Part shown: positions 12,431-24,933 of the stretch, piece after piece
Position numbering within the stretch: position 1 is the stretch's first letter
Layout: every line of letters begins with the position of its first letter
Assembly: GCA_030770535.1 (NCBI GenBank)
Contig: JASVEC010000015.1
Location: 806,001-870,000 of the forward strand
Origin: Batkoa obscura
Taxonomy: Eukaryota; Entomophthoromycota; Entomophthoromycetes; Entomophthorales; Batkoaceae
Length of the DNA stretch: 64,000 nt
Reading direction: 5' to 3'
The notes under the pieces: generated by a model
The model's input: the letters and a program-made list of their open reading frames with translations, nothing else
What the model was told of the DNA's origin: nothing
Databases searched by the model: none
Made by a program: the position numbers and the translations under genes

Positions 12431-13725
12431 ATTAAACTAACAAAACAAAAAGATAAAATTATTTGTTTTATATACTTTTAACTATTTCTAATTAAATTAA
12501 CTCGTTTTTGTATTGGAAATTATGGTTAATTTAGTCTGATAGTTAATAAATATTAAACAGATTTGGTTTTCTAAAAATAGAGGCATATTTATAAGTAATT
12601 CAATTTTTATATCACTTAACTTTTTATAAAGTAATAAATATTGAAAAACTATACTATAATCGTATATTTAATATTTAATTATACATATTACTATAGTTTT
12701 ATACCCATTTTATGTCATTTATCATTAAAAAACTAAATCAGTTTTATTAGCAATTAGACTGTGATTACATGATCAATATTAAAGAATTAGTAAATGAATG
12801 ACACTTAATCCAAATCTGCTTAAAAAGTCGAATTTACCAAAATTGTAAAAACTTAAGCTTACACTCATTTATGAATTTGCAGGAAAAATTAGTGAGCCAA
12901 AAGCATTCTTAAATAAGTTAAGTCTAGTGTCTAAACAAAAATCCAAATAAACTTTAATAAACGTTTAATTAAAGATAAATTAAATTAATAATACCATATG
13001 AATTAGTATATAAATATACCTTTAGAGTTGGATAATGACTTTGTTCCATCTTATCATAATAAAAATCATAATTCCTTTAAAATTTCAAATACCAAGCCCT
13101 GACTAAATTAGCTAGGCAGTGTCTAGTATTTTTAATGAACTTGTTTAAATATTATTGTTTTAGTTCATAAGCATTTTATACTGAAAATTATTAGAAGAAA
13201 GACCCATGCAAAAAATACCATTTAATATGAATTTAGGTTGGTATAGTTAAATTAAAGGTTATAAATAAACGTCAACAGGATCAACCACTATAGAATTGTG
13301 GTCTTAGCAGTAGCCCAATAGTTCAATTAAAAACCTATTCTTCTTATTGTTTATTTTTATTAGTAGAAATTAAGAGTCTCTTTTGATGATTCTTCTCACG
13401 TCTCCTTTAATTTTCTCTCATATAGTTCCTCTAACTCTATTACAACCTAAGAAAGTGTTTATTTGTGAATAATTTTTTGCTTAAATCGTATTCGAATTTA
13501 TAGATTAAGCATCAAAAAAACTAATCAAACAAAAATAAAATCCAAAATCACTGCAAACTAGTTGCAATAGAAGAATTATAGCACCTGCAATGTCCCCTTT
13601 AAATTTTTCATTTTTTATTTTTTATTGATTTGCTTAAGTTGTAAAACTCAATTTTATTGACATTCCAAATCTATTTTTAATAAACCTTAAATTAGTTGTC
13701 ACTCTATTTTTTGATCATATAAACA
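12431..13725. other. intergenic, nothing recognised
   Basis: AT-rich with no long frame. A stretch at about 13240-13480 is richer in C and G and might be a decayed element, but I recognise nothing specific in it. Confidence 0.4.
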
Positions 13726-13827
13726 TTTGGGGATGTATTTTTTCGTTTAAGAATTTTATTAACAACCTTTCCACTCAAATAGCACTTAGAAATCGAAAAA
13801 GCAACCAAGGCAAAAAGCATCCTCATA
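13726..13827 (+). mobile_element. MITE-A copy
   Basis: Complete but diverged at both ends (TTTGGGGATG, CCTCATA); the centre reads AGCACT instead of AGCGCT. Confidence 0.85.
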
Positions 13828-14305
13828 TTGACTTTTTATTTTAAAAAAAGTTATTTTTACTTTGCTTTTACAATTTTTTAGCTTTTGTTATAGATTAATA
13901 TGCTTATGTTTTGAAAAAAACTCGTTTTGTAGTTTTTTATGTAATCTATAACTAATATATATGATTTTTCATAATATTTTATATAAGCTATTTATTATTG
14001 TATGTTATTTTTTCATCAAGCATTGAATTTTATAATAATCATCACTTAAATTTAGTTAACTTAAAATAATCATATTACTAAAATTAAATGTTTTGAAATT
14101 TTACACAACTAATTTAAAGTTTTCTTTATTGATATTTACTATAAGGATTTTTATTATTTAATTATAAAAAACACTATGTTTATATTCTAGCATTTATACT
14201 TTATAGCTATTATTATATTTTTTATGTACAGCCTTTTAATATAAAGTATAAAAAACTTTTTAATATGATAGATTTTTTTATATTTTATATAAACTATATA
14301 GTTAT

Positions 14306-14767
14306 TGTGAAATCTGGTACTCAGGGTTTGGAGTCAAGGACAGCTATTGCTGGGTTGACTACACTATAAGTCGAAAGGTCTTAGTTTATGTGACTAAGAT
14401 AAACTTGAATTATAAAGAATAGCACGTAATAGGTTACAAGCTATATAAGACAAATAGAATAGACAATACTAATGTAAATCTATGTAAGATACTATTAAGA
14501 AACCTTAGTGGCTTTATTAAATGTTCGAGATATCAAAGAATAATTAGTTAAAAAGCCTCGAACTACTATACTCTGTAAACTCTTTTATACTCTGAAAAGT
14601 ATCAATATCAAAATGAGAAGATAATATTCTTTTGGATGGAGCTAGAAATTCTCATAACAAATCAAACTAAGAACATGGGATTGATTTCCTCTGAGCTCGA
14701 GAACACAACAGCTTAGGCGATTGTTATGTTATAATTAACCATGGGACTGACAAAGCGATATTTCACA
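14306..14767 (+). mobile_element. LTR-B solo LTR, subfamily 1
   Basis: Complete copy with TG...CA ends, flanked by GTTAT on both sides, here 5 bp rather than the 4 bp seen elsewhere. A MITE-A copy begins in the right-hand flank. Fossil element. Confidence 0.75.
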
Positions 14768-14771
14768 GTTA

Positions 14772-14876
14772 TATGGGAGTGTTTTTTTTTTACTTCATTA
14801 TTTTTCCATTTTTTAAGCGCTATTTGAGTAGAAAAATTGTTAGCAAAATTCTTAACCAAAAAAATACATCCCCATA
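14772..14876 (-). mobile_element. MITE-A copy next to a solo LTR
   Basis: Complete copy beginning within 5 bp of the right end of the LTR-B copy; the AGCGCT centre is intact. Confidence 0.88.
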
Positions 14877-15113
14877 TGTTTTTTTAATTTATTCTTGTCA
14901 ACAAATAAGGACAAATTTAATAAATACAGTTTAATATAAATACATAGTAAAAAAACTTAAAATATTGTTGAAAAATAATTCAAAGTTAGCTATTTTGATG
15001 TAATCAATGTTTATTAAATTAGTTTATAAATAATCATAAATTTTTTATATCAAATTCCTTACTACTAATGTTTGATAGCATATTTACAAATGTTTAAAAT
15101 TTACCAAATAATA

Positions 15114-15218
15114 AATGATGATGTTTTTTTTGATTTCGTTACCTTTTCCTTTTTTAAGTGCCATTCGAGCGAAAAGATTACTAATAAAATTCTTAAATGA
15201 AAAAATACATCCCGAAAT
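15114..15218 (-). mobile_element. MITE-A copy, diverged
   Basis: Full length, but both terminal repeats have decayed (ATGATGATGT, CATCCCGAAAT); the centre reads AGTGCC. Confidence 0.8.
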
Positions 15219-15788
15219 ATTAATTCTAAAAAATAAAAATAAAATTTACAATTAGATATATAGCTTAAGTCCTGCAATATCAACTTTTAGCTTAAATAAA
15301 TCACAAAGCATGTGGAAATTTTGTATAAATAAAAAAGTTTACTTTATTTTATATAAAATCTCAAAATGTGTTATTATTTTCTTTAAAATTTACAGTTTCA
15401 ATAAAGCTTTCTGCTAAAATAACATAGATCTTATATGTTTTATTATTTTATAGCTAAGTAAGAATTATTATAGAAAAGCATAAATTGATTTTATATAATT
15501 ATTGTAATTAACTACAAAAAAGAAATAAAATATAATACTACTATTTAATTTGATAATATTAAATTAGGCTTGATAAATAAATTTTGAAAATCAATTAAAA
15601 AATATTTAAAAAATTATACAAAATTTTATTAGTATGTTATAAAATAATCATTAACATTAATTTCAGGTTAGTTTAAATTAACTTTTTATTATATGAGTTA
15701 ATTAAAATTTATCAAATTATTTTTATATCATTCTGAGCTTGTGTAAAAAAACTTTAAGCTTTAGCTTTGCTTTGATATTTTTAAATTA

Positions 15789-15888
15789 TATGGAGATGTG
15801 TTTTTTTGTTTAAGAATTTTACTATAATCTTTCCACTCAAATAGCGCTTAAAAAATGGAAAAATAATGAAACTAAAAACAACCCCATA
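15789..15888 (+). mobile_element. MITE-A copy
   Basis: Complete, with TATGGAGATG and ACCCCATA ends and an intact AGCGCT centre. Confidence 0.88.
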
Positions 15889-16235
15889 TTTTTTTTAAAT
15901 AAAAGAAATTAAATAGAAATTTTGCATAAAACTATTTGATTAAAGATATTATAAATAAGAAAAATATCACTTAAAAGTATTGTTATTTTATAATGATCTT
16001 TTTTTTTTATAAATAAACTTCAATACCAAGTTTATTTTTATTTTATATATTATTTTGTTTAAACTTTATTGACATTTTGTAATATTATTTATAAATAAAA
16101 ATTTAATATGTTTTTAAGCTTATGAGTAATCGTAAAAAGTTAAGCCATAAAAATTTTTTAATTAATTGTTTTCAGTCCCTGGTTTTAATAGCTTTTTTCA
16201 AAACAATAATTAATATAAAAATCTTTTGTAATATT

Positions 16236-16337
16236 ATAGGGATGTATTTTTGTGTTTAAGAATTTTACTAACAATCCTTCCACTCAAATGGCACTCAAAA
16301 ATGGAAAAGATGATGAAATTAAAAAACATCCCCATAT
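16236..16337 (+). mobile_element. MITE-A copy
   Basis: Complete, with TATAGGGATG and CATCCCCATA ends; the centre reads GGCACT. Confidence 0.88.
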
Positions 16338-16524
16338 CTTTTTTTAACAAATGCTTTACTTGTATAAATCTGTTTTTCAATATTTTTTAATACTTATTTA
16401 ATATATCATTTATGTTTTTAAATTTTTTGATATTACTTTTAATCAATAAAAGCTAGTATAACAGTTTATTTATATTTTGTTTAAAGCTATCTATAATTAT
16501 ATTTATTAAATTTATTAAATTCAT

Positions 16525-16985
16525 TGTGAAATATCGTTTTATTAGCTCCATGGTTGATTATAACATTATAATCACTTAAGTTGTTGTGTTCTCGAGTTTA
16601 GAGATAACCAACCCGATGCTCTTATCTTGATTTGTTGTGAGAATTTATGTCATATGACTCCGAAGGATATTGTCTCCCTGTTTTGATACCCATACTTGTT
16701 GGAGTATAAAAGAGATTTTAGAACGTAGTAGCTCGAGATTTTTGAATTATTCTTTGGTATCTCATGTATTTAATAAAGCTACTAAATTTACTTAATAGTA
16801 TTTTACATGGATTTTACGTTAGTATTGTCTATTCTATTTGTCTTATATAATCTGTAGCATATTACTTATTATTATTCATAATCTAAGTCTATCTTAGTCG
16901 CATAAACTAAGACCTTTCGACTTACAGTATAGTTAATCAAGCAATGACTGCTTTTGACTCCAATCACTGAGTACCAAATTTCACA
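16525..16985 (-). mobile_element. LTR-B solo LTR, older copy
   Basis: Full length with TGTGAAAT and ATTTCACA ends and matching 4-bp flanks (TCAT). Internally diverged from subfamily 1. Fossil element. Confidence 0.72.
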
Positions 16986-18026
16986 TCATATATATTTTTA
17001 GTACATAAGTTATATATGGGTTTACTGAATTTTTAATTTGATTTTTATAAACTGTTTTAAATAAGCTAAAACAACTAATATTTAAAATCTAAAGTATATA
17101 AAAAGTAAAATGGTAAAAAACAGTAACTAATATTGTAGTATTATCATTTATTTAATTATTTTAAATACTGTAATAACTCAAATATTTGGCAATTTAAGCT
17201 TAATATACCAGCTAGTTAAATGAGACTCATTTATTATGACAAATAAATGTATTATTTTTTTAAATTAATTCTTTATTAAATTTTAATTTTATCAATAATA
17301 TTAAAAGCTGTTATTGTTTTTTAGCTAATGCATTATTAAATATAAACCTAGCTTTATTAAATCATATTTGATGATAACATTCTTTATATAATTAAAATAA
17401 ATTAAAATGATACTAAAATTTTTATCTTTAACTTTTTAATAATTATACTTTTTATCAAAGTAATATTAAATTTCAAATTGTTTTCTAATAAAGCTATCAA
17501 CTTACTTTTAGCTAATCAATAATACTTTTTTATTAAATAAAATTCAGTTAGTTATGTTTTTTATACAATAATGTTTAAAAAGTATATATTAAGCCTTTAA
17601 TTTAAGAACGTAGTTAGCAATCTTCTTTTAATCATTAACTTTTTTTCAGACATATAGTTGTATAAAATAATATGGCATAAAAAACTGTAAATGTATTAGC
17701 GGCTTTTTCGATATCTGATGTTTTACCATTTTAAAACATTTTCATCTTAAAAATTGTATTAGCTTTATATTATTTATTGTTTATTCTTAAAAATATTTAA
17801 TTAAAATAGCCTTTATATATTATAATTTTTAAATCTATAGCTTAATTTTTATAATTGCTTACAAGCTTAAAAATACTAGTAGTTTTTTAAGCTACTTTTA
17901 AACAAAAGATAGTAATTGGGTTTTATATAAGGAAATAGCAATGTAACAGAAAAAGCAAAATTTTACTGTAGAAAAGATTATAAAAGACTATTTAAAAAGG
18001 AGGCCATAGCCTAAAAAATACAATAC

Positions 18027-18130
18027 ATAGGGATATGGCTTTGTGTTTAAGGATTTTATTCGAAAATTTTTCACTTAAATAGCACTTGAAAGATAGAAAA
18101 GTGATGAAGCCAAAAAAAACAGACCCATAT
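18027..18130 (+). mobile_element. MITE-A copy, diverged
   Basis: Recognisable over its length (TTTGTGTTTAAGGATTTTA, CACTTAAATAGCACTTG, GAAGCCAAAAA); both ends have substitutions. Confidence 0.8.
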
Positions 18131-18288
18131 CAAATTTGGTCAATCGAACCCTGCCATTGTTCTTACAATTTGAGTTTGATCAGATTTCCTTCAGGCTTTT
18201 ATCAGGTTTTCTTTGGATTAGGCTACAAAATGACTATTTATTAAAAAAATTATTTGGCTTTTTACTCACCTTACTTTATCACAATCAG
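18131..18288. other. less AT-rich spacer between two MITEs
   Basis: C- and G-richer than its surroundings and of clearly different texture, with no open frame. It is perhaps the remains of an unrelated element or gene. Confidence 0.3.
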
Positions 18289-18395
18289 TACATGAGAGTG
18301 TTTTTTTGACTTCATTATTTTTTCCATTTTTTAAGCGCTATTTAAGCGGAAAATTTGTTAGTAAAATTTTTAAACACAAAAATACATCCCCATAT
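18289..18395 (-). mobile_element. MITE-A copy
   Basis: Complete, with TACATGAGAGTG and CATCCCCATA ends and an intact AGCGCT centre. Confidence 0.88.
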
Positions 18396-19243
18396 AATTC
18401 TCAATAGTCAGAAAGATTATTAGCAGTGGAAACACTGAGAAATTAATTTTCAAATATTCAAAGGTTAACTATAAGTAAATTTATTAAAAGAATTAAAATA
18501 TTATTATAAAAAAGCTGAAAACATAATTAAACTTTAAATAATAAGGCTCAGTAAGTCAGCACCTGAGAGCTGGAATTCATTATGACGGTTAAGTGGTTGA
18601 CTGTTTGAGACCTTGACTTTTTGGACACCAAGTTCTTTTGAAAAAATTCTGACTCAGCTGAATTAGAGTTTTTTCAGGAAATTTTGATTATTGGGCTCTT
18701 TTACTCAACTAAAGCTATGTCAGACATGCCTAGCTCATCGTAACTTTACTTTCATAAAAATAAGTCAACTTTATTAGCAATATCGAGAAGATTAAATTAA
18801 TTCATATAATGACGATTTCTTATTCATTAGTTACCATTTTTATGCACATAAAATTAAAAAATTACTAATAAATATTGAGACAAAGAAACACCTTTCTTTC
18901 AAGAATTTCATAAAAAGTACATCCCCGTTTTAATTATAAGTAAAGCCTTAAATGTCTATAATTTAGTTTTAAAACAGCGTTCATGATTACTAATAAACTT
19001 AAAAGTAACATAGAATAAAGTTTAATAATCTCATTTTACGCTTAGTTTGATCATATACATTGGAAGAGTATTTTTAATTTTTTTTATTAAATAAAGTTTA
19101 ATAATAAAACCGGAACATTCTAAAAATAGTCTTCTAAGTTTAAGAACAAAATTTATGAAGATTATCTCTCTAAATGATTATCTTGATAAAAATTATATCA
19201 TTACTTCAAAACTTTTCCTTGAAATAACGAAATTAAATAAATT

Positions 19244-19273
19244 CAATATCAATATCAATATCAATATCAATAT
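19244..19273. repeat. (CAATAT)5 microsatellite
   Basis: Five exact 6-bp units about 260 bp upstream of the catalase start. Confidence 0.9.
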
Positions 19274-19411
19274 ATAATTTAAACCAAATAAAGGTAATAC
19301 ATGCATACTCTCTTTTTAACTACCTTTATAAAATATTTAAATTTAACCACTTTTTTATTTAATACATAATAATACCCAGCCTCTGTTTTTTATTTAATTA
19401 TATAACTTGGC

Positions 19412-19418
19412 TATAAAA
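19412..19418 (+). promoter_or_regulatory. candidate TATA box of the catalase gene
   Basis: TATAAAA lies 113 bp before the ATG in a slightly less AT-rich context (CTTGGCTATAAAATGTAACG). Such strings occur by chance in this DNA, so confidence is low. Confidence 0.3.
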
Positions 19419-19530
19419 TGTAACGCGATCCAAAAGTAGAATCTATGAAGCATGATATCATACTAAAACAAGTTATCTCAAAATTAGAAAGGTATAAATT
19501 AAAGTAAAAAGTAATAAAATAAAAATAAAA

Positions 19531-21039
19531 ATGAACTATATATCTATTTTATATTATTATTTAACTTTATCTATAGTAAAAGGAGACTATGCTATAGAAT
19601 CTGGGGATAACTTTTTAACTACGAATGATGGACAACCGGTTGACAATAATCAAAACTTATTAACTATTGGTGAAGATGGTCCAGCTTTATTACAAGATTT
19701 TCAATTTGTTGAAAAAATGGCTCACTTTGATAGAGAACGTATCCCTGAAAGAGTTGTGCATGCTAAAGGATCGGGTGCCCATGGGTACTTTGAAGTCACC
19801 AAAGATATTACTAAATACACTATGGCTAATCTAATGAATAAAGTAGGAAAGCGTACTCCTGTATTTACAAGATTTTCAACAGTTGGACAAGAAAGTGGAT
19901 CAAGTGACACAGTAAGGGATCCCCGAGGCTTTGCAGTGAAGTTTTACACAGAGGAAGGAAACTGGGATTTAGTTGGAAACAATTTGCCTGTTTTTTTTAT
20001 TAGGGATGCTACCAAATTTCCTGACTTTGTTCATACTCAAAAAAGACACCCCCAAACTGGTGCCGGAGATGCTGATATGTTTTGGGATTTCTTATCTCTT
20101 AGTCCGGAATCAATTCATATGGTTACTTTCTTATTTGGAGACTTAGCTTTACCTGATGGTTACCCTCACATGAATGGGTTTGGTGTACATGCCTACAAAT
20201 TAGTTAAAGATAATGGGGATTGGAATTATGTAAAATGGCACTGGGTTACTGAGCAAGGAATTAAGAATTTAACAGTAGAAGATGCTGCAAAGTATGCTGG
20301 AAGCCAAAAAGATAGAGATCGCTTAGGATTATTTAATACTATCAAAGACGGTAAATTCCCAGCATGGAAATTAATGATGCAAGTAATGAGCCCTGAGCAA
20401 GCTAAAAAATTTGGTAAAAGCGCAGTGGATGCTACTAAAATCTGGCCAGAGGATCAATTTCCATTGCAGGAAGTAGGAAGGATGGTATTAAATCGAAATC
20501 CTGAAAATTTCTTTGCAGAAACTGAACAAGTAGCTTTTTGCCCAGCCCACATTGTACGAGGATTTGATTTCTCAGAAGATAAATTATTAATGGGTAGGAT
20601 ATTCTCATATACTGATACTCACCGCCATCGTCTTGGTACAAATTATTTACAATTACCTATCAATCGTCCAAACAGTACCGTATTAAATCATCAAAGGGAT
20701 GGCCAAATGGCTTTCCATAATTTTGGAAATAAACCAAACTATGAGCCAAATTCTTATAATTATGGACGTCAAACAAATAAACCAAATTATGCTAATGTTA
20801 AGTATGATGGTAAAATGGGAAGATACTTGAATAAAGTAACGATAGATGATTTCAAGCAAGCCAGAGATTTATATCAATCTCTTGATAAAGGTCAAAAGGA
20901 TAGATTAATTATGGCTATTTCAGATCATTTAAAAGATGCCAAAGCATTTATTAGAAGTCGCCAAATTGAGATCTTTAAGAAAGTTGATAAAGACTATGGA
21001 CAGAGAGTTGAAGAACAAATCAAGAAGTTATTGAACTAA
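19531..21039 (+). CDS. secreted small-subunit catalase
   Basis: Breaks down hydrogen peroxide to water and oxygen with a heme cofactor. The single exon encodes 502 residues, typical of clade 3 small-subunit catalases. The essential His is H77 (IPERVVHAKG), the distal Asn N150 (VGNNLPVFF), and the heme-ligand Tyr Y360 in RIFSYTDTHRHRLG; the spacing matches bovine catalase (75/148/358) shifted by two. The first ~18 residues (MNYISILYYYLTLSIVKG) form a hydrophobic leader ending in small residues, so export through the ER is likely. Many fungal catalases of this class are peroxisomal; here the C-terminus is KKLLN, not a PTS1 SKL-type signal, which also argues against peroxisomes. A secreted enzyme would guard against host or environmental peroxide (inference). 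Confidence 0.95.
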   Translation: MNYISILYYYLTLSIVKGDYAIESGDNFLTTNDGQPVDNNQNLLTIGEDGPALLQDFQFVEKMAHFDRERIPERVVHAKGSGAHGYFEVTKDITKYTMANLMNKVGKRTPVFTRFSTVGQESGSSDTVRDPRGFAVKFYTEEGNWDLVGNNLPVFFIRDATKFPDFVHTQKRHPQTGAGDADMFWDFLSLSPESIHMVTFLFGDLALPDGYPHMNGFGVHAYKLVKDNGDWNYVKWHWVTEQGIKNLTVEDAAKYAGSQKDRDRLGLFNTIKDGKFPAWKLMMQVMSPEQAKKFGKSAVDATKIWPEDQFPLQEVGRMVLNRNPENFFAETEQVAFCPAHIVRGFDFSEDKLLMGRIFSYTDTHRHRLGTNYLQLPINRPNSTVLNHQRDGQMAFHNFGNKPNYEPNSYNYGRQTNKPNYANVKYDGKMGRYLNKVTIDDFKQARDLYQSLDKGQKDRLIMAISDHLKDAKAFIRSRQIEIFKKVDKDYGQRVEEQIKKLLN

Positions 21040-22091
21040 ATTTATCCCTTAATATCATCATTTTATTATTTCATATTGACTAGAATAAATATATAAAGTT
21101 ATTATTTGACTTACTTTTAAATTTGAATTTAAATGCCTTTTTTGATAATTTTAGTATGTTAGCATATATGAAAAATAACAGATGTTCTAATAGAAACACC
21201 ACCATACTATGAAAGCATAGTTATAGCTCACCTCTGGATATCAGAGACAATATTGAATTTATTTCTACCCAATTTCGTCAGTGAAAATTAATCTAAACTC
21301 GAAATAGTGGTATATGCTTTAAGACTATTAATTGGAGACTAATGTTTACTACCAAAAATTCTTATGAATTTCATTGTACATATCTTTACGTCACCTAAAG
21401 TTATTATACAGGAATTTGGGCATCTCGGTGTAACTATATAATAAATAGGACTGTTTTTTTTTGATTTTATTACTTTTTCCATCTTTTAAACCCTATTTAA
21501 GTGGAAAGATTGTTAGTAAAATTCTTAAATGAAAAAACACATCGCCAAATATTATTTTACATAATAATAGAACTAACACGTTTATCATTTTTTGAGTTTT
21601 CTAATTTGCCAATAATTTCATTTATACAAAATTCGGATTTTTTTATTTACCATACTTCTTTTATACCATTTACATTGACTCAGATTTCAATTAAATAACT
21701 CATTCAATTTTTCTTTTAACCACTTGAGTACCGTAAACGAACAACGTCTACTAAATTTTATCAATTAAAATTAAGTTATGATAAGTATTATTCCCATACG
21801 ATTTTAAATCAAAACTAAATCATGGCTAAAATTGCTCATCTTCACCCTTGGCTAAACAGAAACTATGATGTTCAATAATTAAAAGAGGGATCGAAAAATC
21901 TGATTCGGTCGAACAGAATTGTCTTAACATAGTACTCAAAGGGTTAATTTCTCTCAAATAATAGATGAACTAAATACAGATGACATCATCGAACAGTGAA
22001 GGCTACAAAAATAAAATAGACAAAACAAGGATAAAATAAAATAGAGAAAGTTAGAATAAAATAAGTTTAGAATTTACAAATTTTGATAACA
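21040..22091. other. intergenic between catalase and helicase
   Basis: Holds one MITE-A copy (21444-21552) and otherwise no gene. 21200-21440 and 21830-21960 are C/G-richer than the TE islands, as expected for 3' and 5' flanks of active genes. Confidence 0.4.
21444..21552 (-). mobile_element. MITE-A copy, diverged
   Basis: Full length with altered ends (AATAGGACTG, CATCGCCAAATA). A 65-codon frame starting in this element and running to 21698 is not a gene. Confidence 0.8.
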
Positions 22092-24933
22092 ATGAGATAT
22101 TTAGAAGGCTTAACTGAGGAGCAAGCTTTAGCGGTTCACAGTAATAGCGTAAATTTATTTATATCAGCAGGACCAGGATCAGGTAATACATAGATTATGA
22201 GCTAACAAAGTATTCAAAATAGTAAATAGGTAAAACTCGTGTTTTGATTACAAGAGTTTTTGAAAAAGTGGTTCTCCCTATCATTAACGAAACCATTGTA
22301 AATGGCAAGGTGAGTGATAGGACAGTGATTATTACTTTCACTAATAAAGCAGCAATGGAATTAAAGCAAAGATTAAATGAGTTTATTAAGCAACATACTA
22401 ATAATACATTAGTTAGACCACTTAGCCAATACAAGTTTAAAAGTAGAATCTTTGTAGGGACATTTCATGCTTTTGGTTTTGAGCTGATACGAAAGCTTTC
22501 TCATTTGCTCCCATTTAAGGGAAGTGGGTTTTCAATTATAGACAATAATAATGCAAAGAAAACTTTGAGCCAAATTGCAACAAGGGTCAAAGCTAAAAAA
22601 ACACAAAGTAAAGAAGTGTATAAAGAATTTAAGGATAAACATTTTTTTGAAGTGTTTTATGAGCATAAACAATCAACACGATTATCAGGACCCAAGTTGA
22701 TAGATAATAAGTATATTTTTGATGTCAACCATTTTGCAAAAGTATTTTTAGATAAGAATTATAACATTGGCTACTCAGCAGATAGAAGCAAAGTTCTTGA
22801 ATTATATTGTGAAATTTATGAAGAATATTGTTCAGAACTCTATTTCACTAATAGCTTAGACTTTCACGACTTGTTACAATGGCCAATTTATATATATATG
22901 AAAGCTATGGCTAATCCAGAATTAAGTAAAGATTTAAATAGAATTGATAAGCTAGTAATAAACAATTTATATGTTGATGAGTACCAAGACTCGAATACTC
23001 TACAATTACATTTTTTACAAATAATAAAAGAATACTCAGATAAGGTAAAATCAAAAATGAACTCGACTGTGGTTGGAGATCCAGATCAATCAATTTTTGG
23101 TTGGCGTGATCACAAACCTCTTTACTTAAATGGCGAAGATAAAAATATTAAAAATAGGAGAAGCTTATTCGAATCTTCAATTTCAGATCAAAGAGAAGAA
23201 CGAGGTTGGGAAACCATATTTTTGTCAAAAAATTTTAGATCAACACCTGCAATTATAAACACGGCAAATAAGGTCATATTCAATGATGGAAGTCGTAAAT
23301 CAAGGAATAAGGATGTTGGTTTAACCAAAGATTTTGATCATAAAGGTAGTGATAAGGATCCAAAGCCAGTTTTGATTTGTTTTCCAAGTGAAAAAGAAGA
23401 AGCAAAACGCATCGTAAATAGTATTAAAAGTATAAAAGACAATGCAAATAGATTTAAAGTAGGGGTAAACTATAGGGATATTTCAATACTTGTAAGAGCA
23501 ACAAGAATTATATCCCCATTAGTAAAAGAATTTTTATATCATGGAATACCATATGAAGGAATAGGGAATTTTGGTTTATGGAATCGTAAAGCAGTTGTAG
23601 ATATATTGGCTCATTTAAACATCATAAACAACCCGTGTGATAAAATCTCACTAGCTAGAATATTCAAATTTCCTCCTAAAAAAATAACCCTAAAGATTCA
23701 AAAGGCTCTTTTGGAGCTGATAAATAGTGAGTTCACCTTTAAAGATTTTGTAAATTCCTTAAACCAGGATGAAGAGGACATAAACATGAAAAATTTTATT
23801 GAATGTGAAGGAGTGCAGAAATTGAGAAAGCAATTTAACCAAATATATGAACTTGTTGATAACAATGAAAAACAACCTACTTTAGACTTATTTATTAAAG
23901 AACTTATTGAGATTATAGAATATGACACTAATGATAAAGATGCAACGAAATTGGAGGATGGAGCTCCAGATCCATCATTTGATGGAGATGATCCTTTAGA
24001 AGGTGCAACACCATTAGAAGCCCTAATTAAGTTTTCTGAAACACTTAGTTATTCGTATGAGCCTGAAGAAGATGAAGAGTAAGTAGCATATAAATCAAAT
24101 GTAGCTTTATTAAGCAATTTTAATATTAGTCCTGACCAGAGAATCGAGAATATGGGCCTTAAAGATACACTTACTGCACTTCTTCAAGCTGCAGGATTAG
24201 GCTATAACAATGATGATGCTTTAACTGATAATGAAAAGAAAAAGGCATTTTTAAGTAGAGATACAGTCAAAATTGCGACTTTACATTCCTCTAAAGGTAA
24301 ATTATATATTAATGGTTTTAATTTTATTAATATCTATTAGGATTAGAATGGCCAATTGTGTATATAGTTGGCGTAGATAGTAACCTAATACCTCACTATT
24401 TTTCTACAATATCTGGACGTACTGATGAAGAAGCAAGATTGTTATATGTAGGAATTACTAGATGTAAATATCTTTTAGCAATGTCGTATTGTAGAAGAAG
24501 AGATTACTCTAGAGATGATTCATATGGTGAACCATCACCATTTTTGTCTAAACTAGATAGTAATGATTTTAATGAAAAGTTTCCAAGTTTTGATAAAAAG
24601 TTTTTTATGAATTTGGCTACATTTTTGAATCTTGAATATGATACTAAGTTTATGGATTCCCAATCTGTTAAGGTAATTCGCTCTAAAGGAAACGACGGAG
24701 AATTGAGCCCCATGGAGCTTGATCATACCTCATTCCTTCCTGGGTTTGCTAGTGCTTCCTCACTACTTGATAGCAATAAAAGGCCATTTAAAAAGGGTAA
24801 AACAGCCTTTTACAAGACTAGTTTTGACCAAGGATCAAGCAGCGGTGTAAAGCTCGAATCAGAAGATGGCTCTGCTCCTTCATCTAATAATGTAGAGGTG
24901 GTTGATCTTACTTATCTTCCATTTAAAAAATAA
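22092..24933 (+). CDS. UvrD/Srs2-type superfamily 1A DNA helicase
   Basis: A 3'-5' DNA helicase of the kind that strips Rad51 filaments and acts in recombination and repair. Exons 22092-22182, 22230-24078, 24115-24296 and 24341-24933 give 904 residues. Seen in order: Walker A GPGSGKT (27-33) split by the first intron, motif Ia TFTNKAAMEL, GTFHAFGFELI, motif II VDEYQDS (DEYQD near 280), motif III VVGDPDQSIFGWR, motif IV LSKNFRSTPAI, motif V LHSSKGLEWPIVY (joined across the last intron), motif VI EARLLYVGITRCKYLL. An acidic linker (EPEEDEE) lies at the second intron. The C-terminus (DLTYLPFKK) is short compared with yeast Srs2, so the long Rad51/SUMO-interacting tail seems absent. The 36-nt second intron is the shortest in the window and its acceptor is the least certain part of the model. 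Confidence 0.92.

Larger units (their letters stand above)
13828..18026. other. AT-rich, CpG-poor island between repeats
   Basis: Outside the listed MITE and LTR copies this stretch has no gene. In 15221-15780 I counted 13 GpC, 7 of them within AGCT, and no CpG. Stretches such as 16986-18026 look the same. It reads as old, mutation-saturated repeat DNA. Confidence 0.5.
18396..19530. other. region upstream of catalase
   Basis: 18530-18750 is C/G-richer and non-coding. The last 200 bases hold the CAATAT tandem repeat and a candidate TATA box listed separately. Confidence 0.4.

Noticed and set aside
18890-18935. Possible MITE-A fragment (CTTTCAAGAATTTC...ACATCCCC)
   Set aside because: Too short and too diverged to separate from chance in AT-rich sequence.
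20435-20641. Antisense frame within catalase
   Set aside because: Shadow of a conserved coding exon; no motif.
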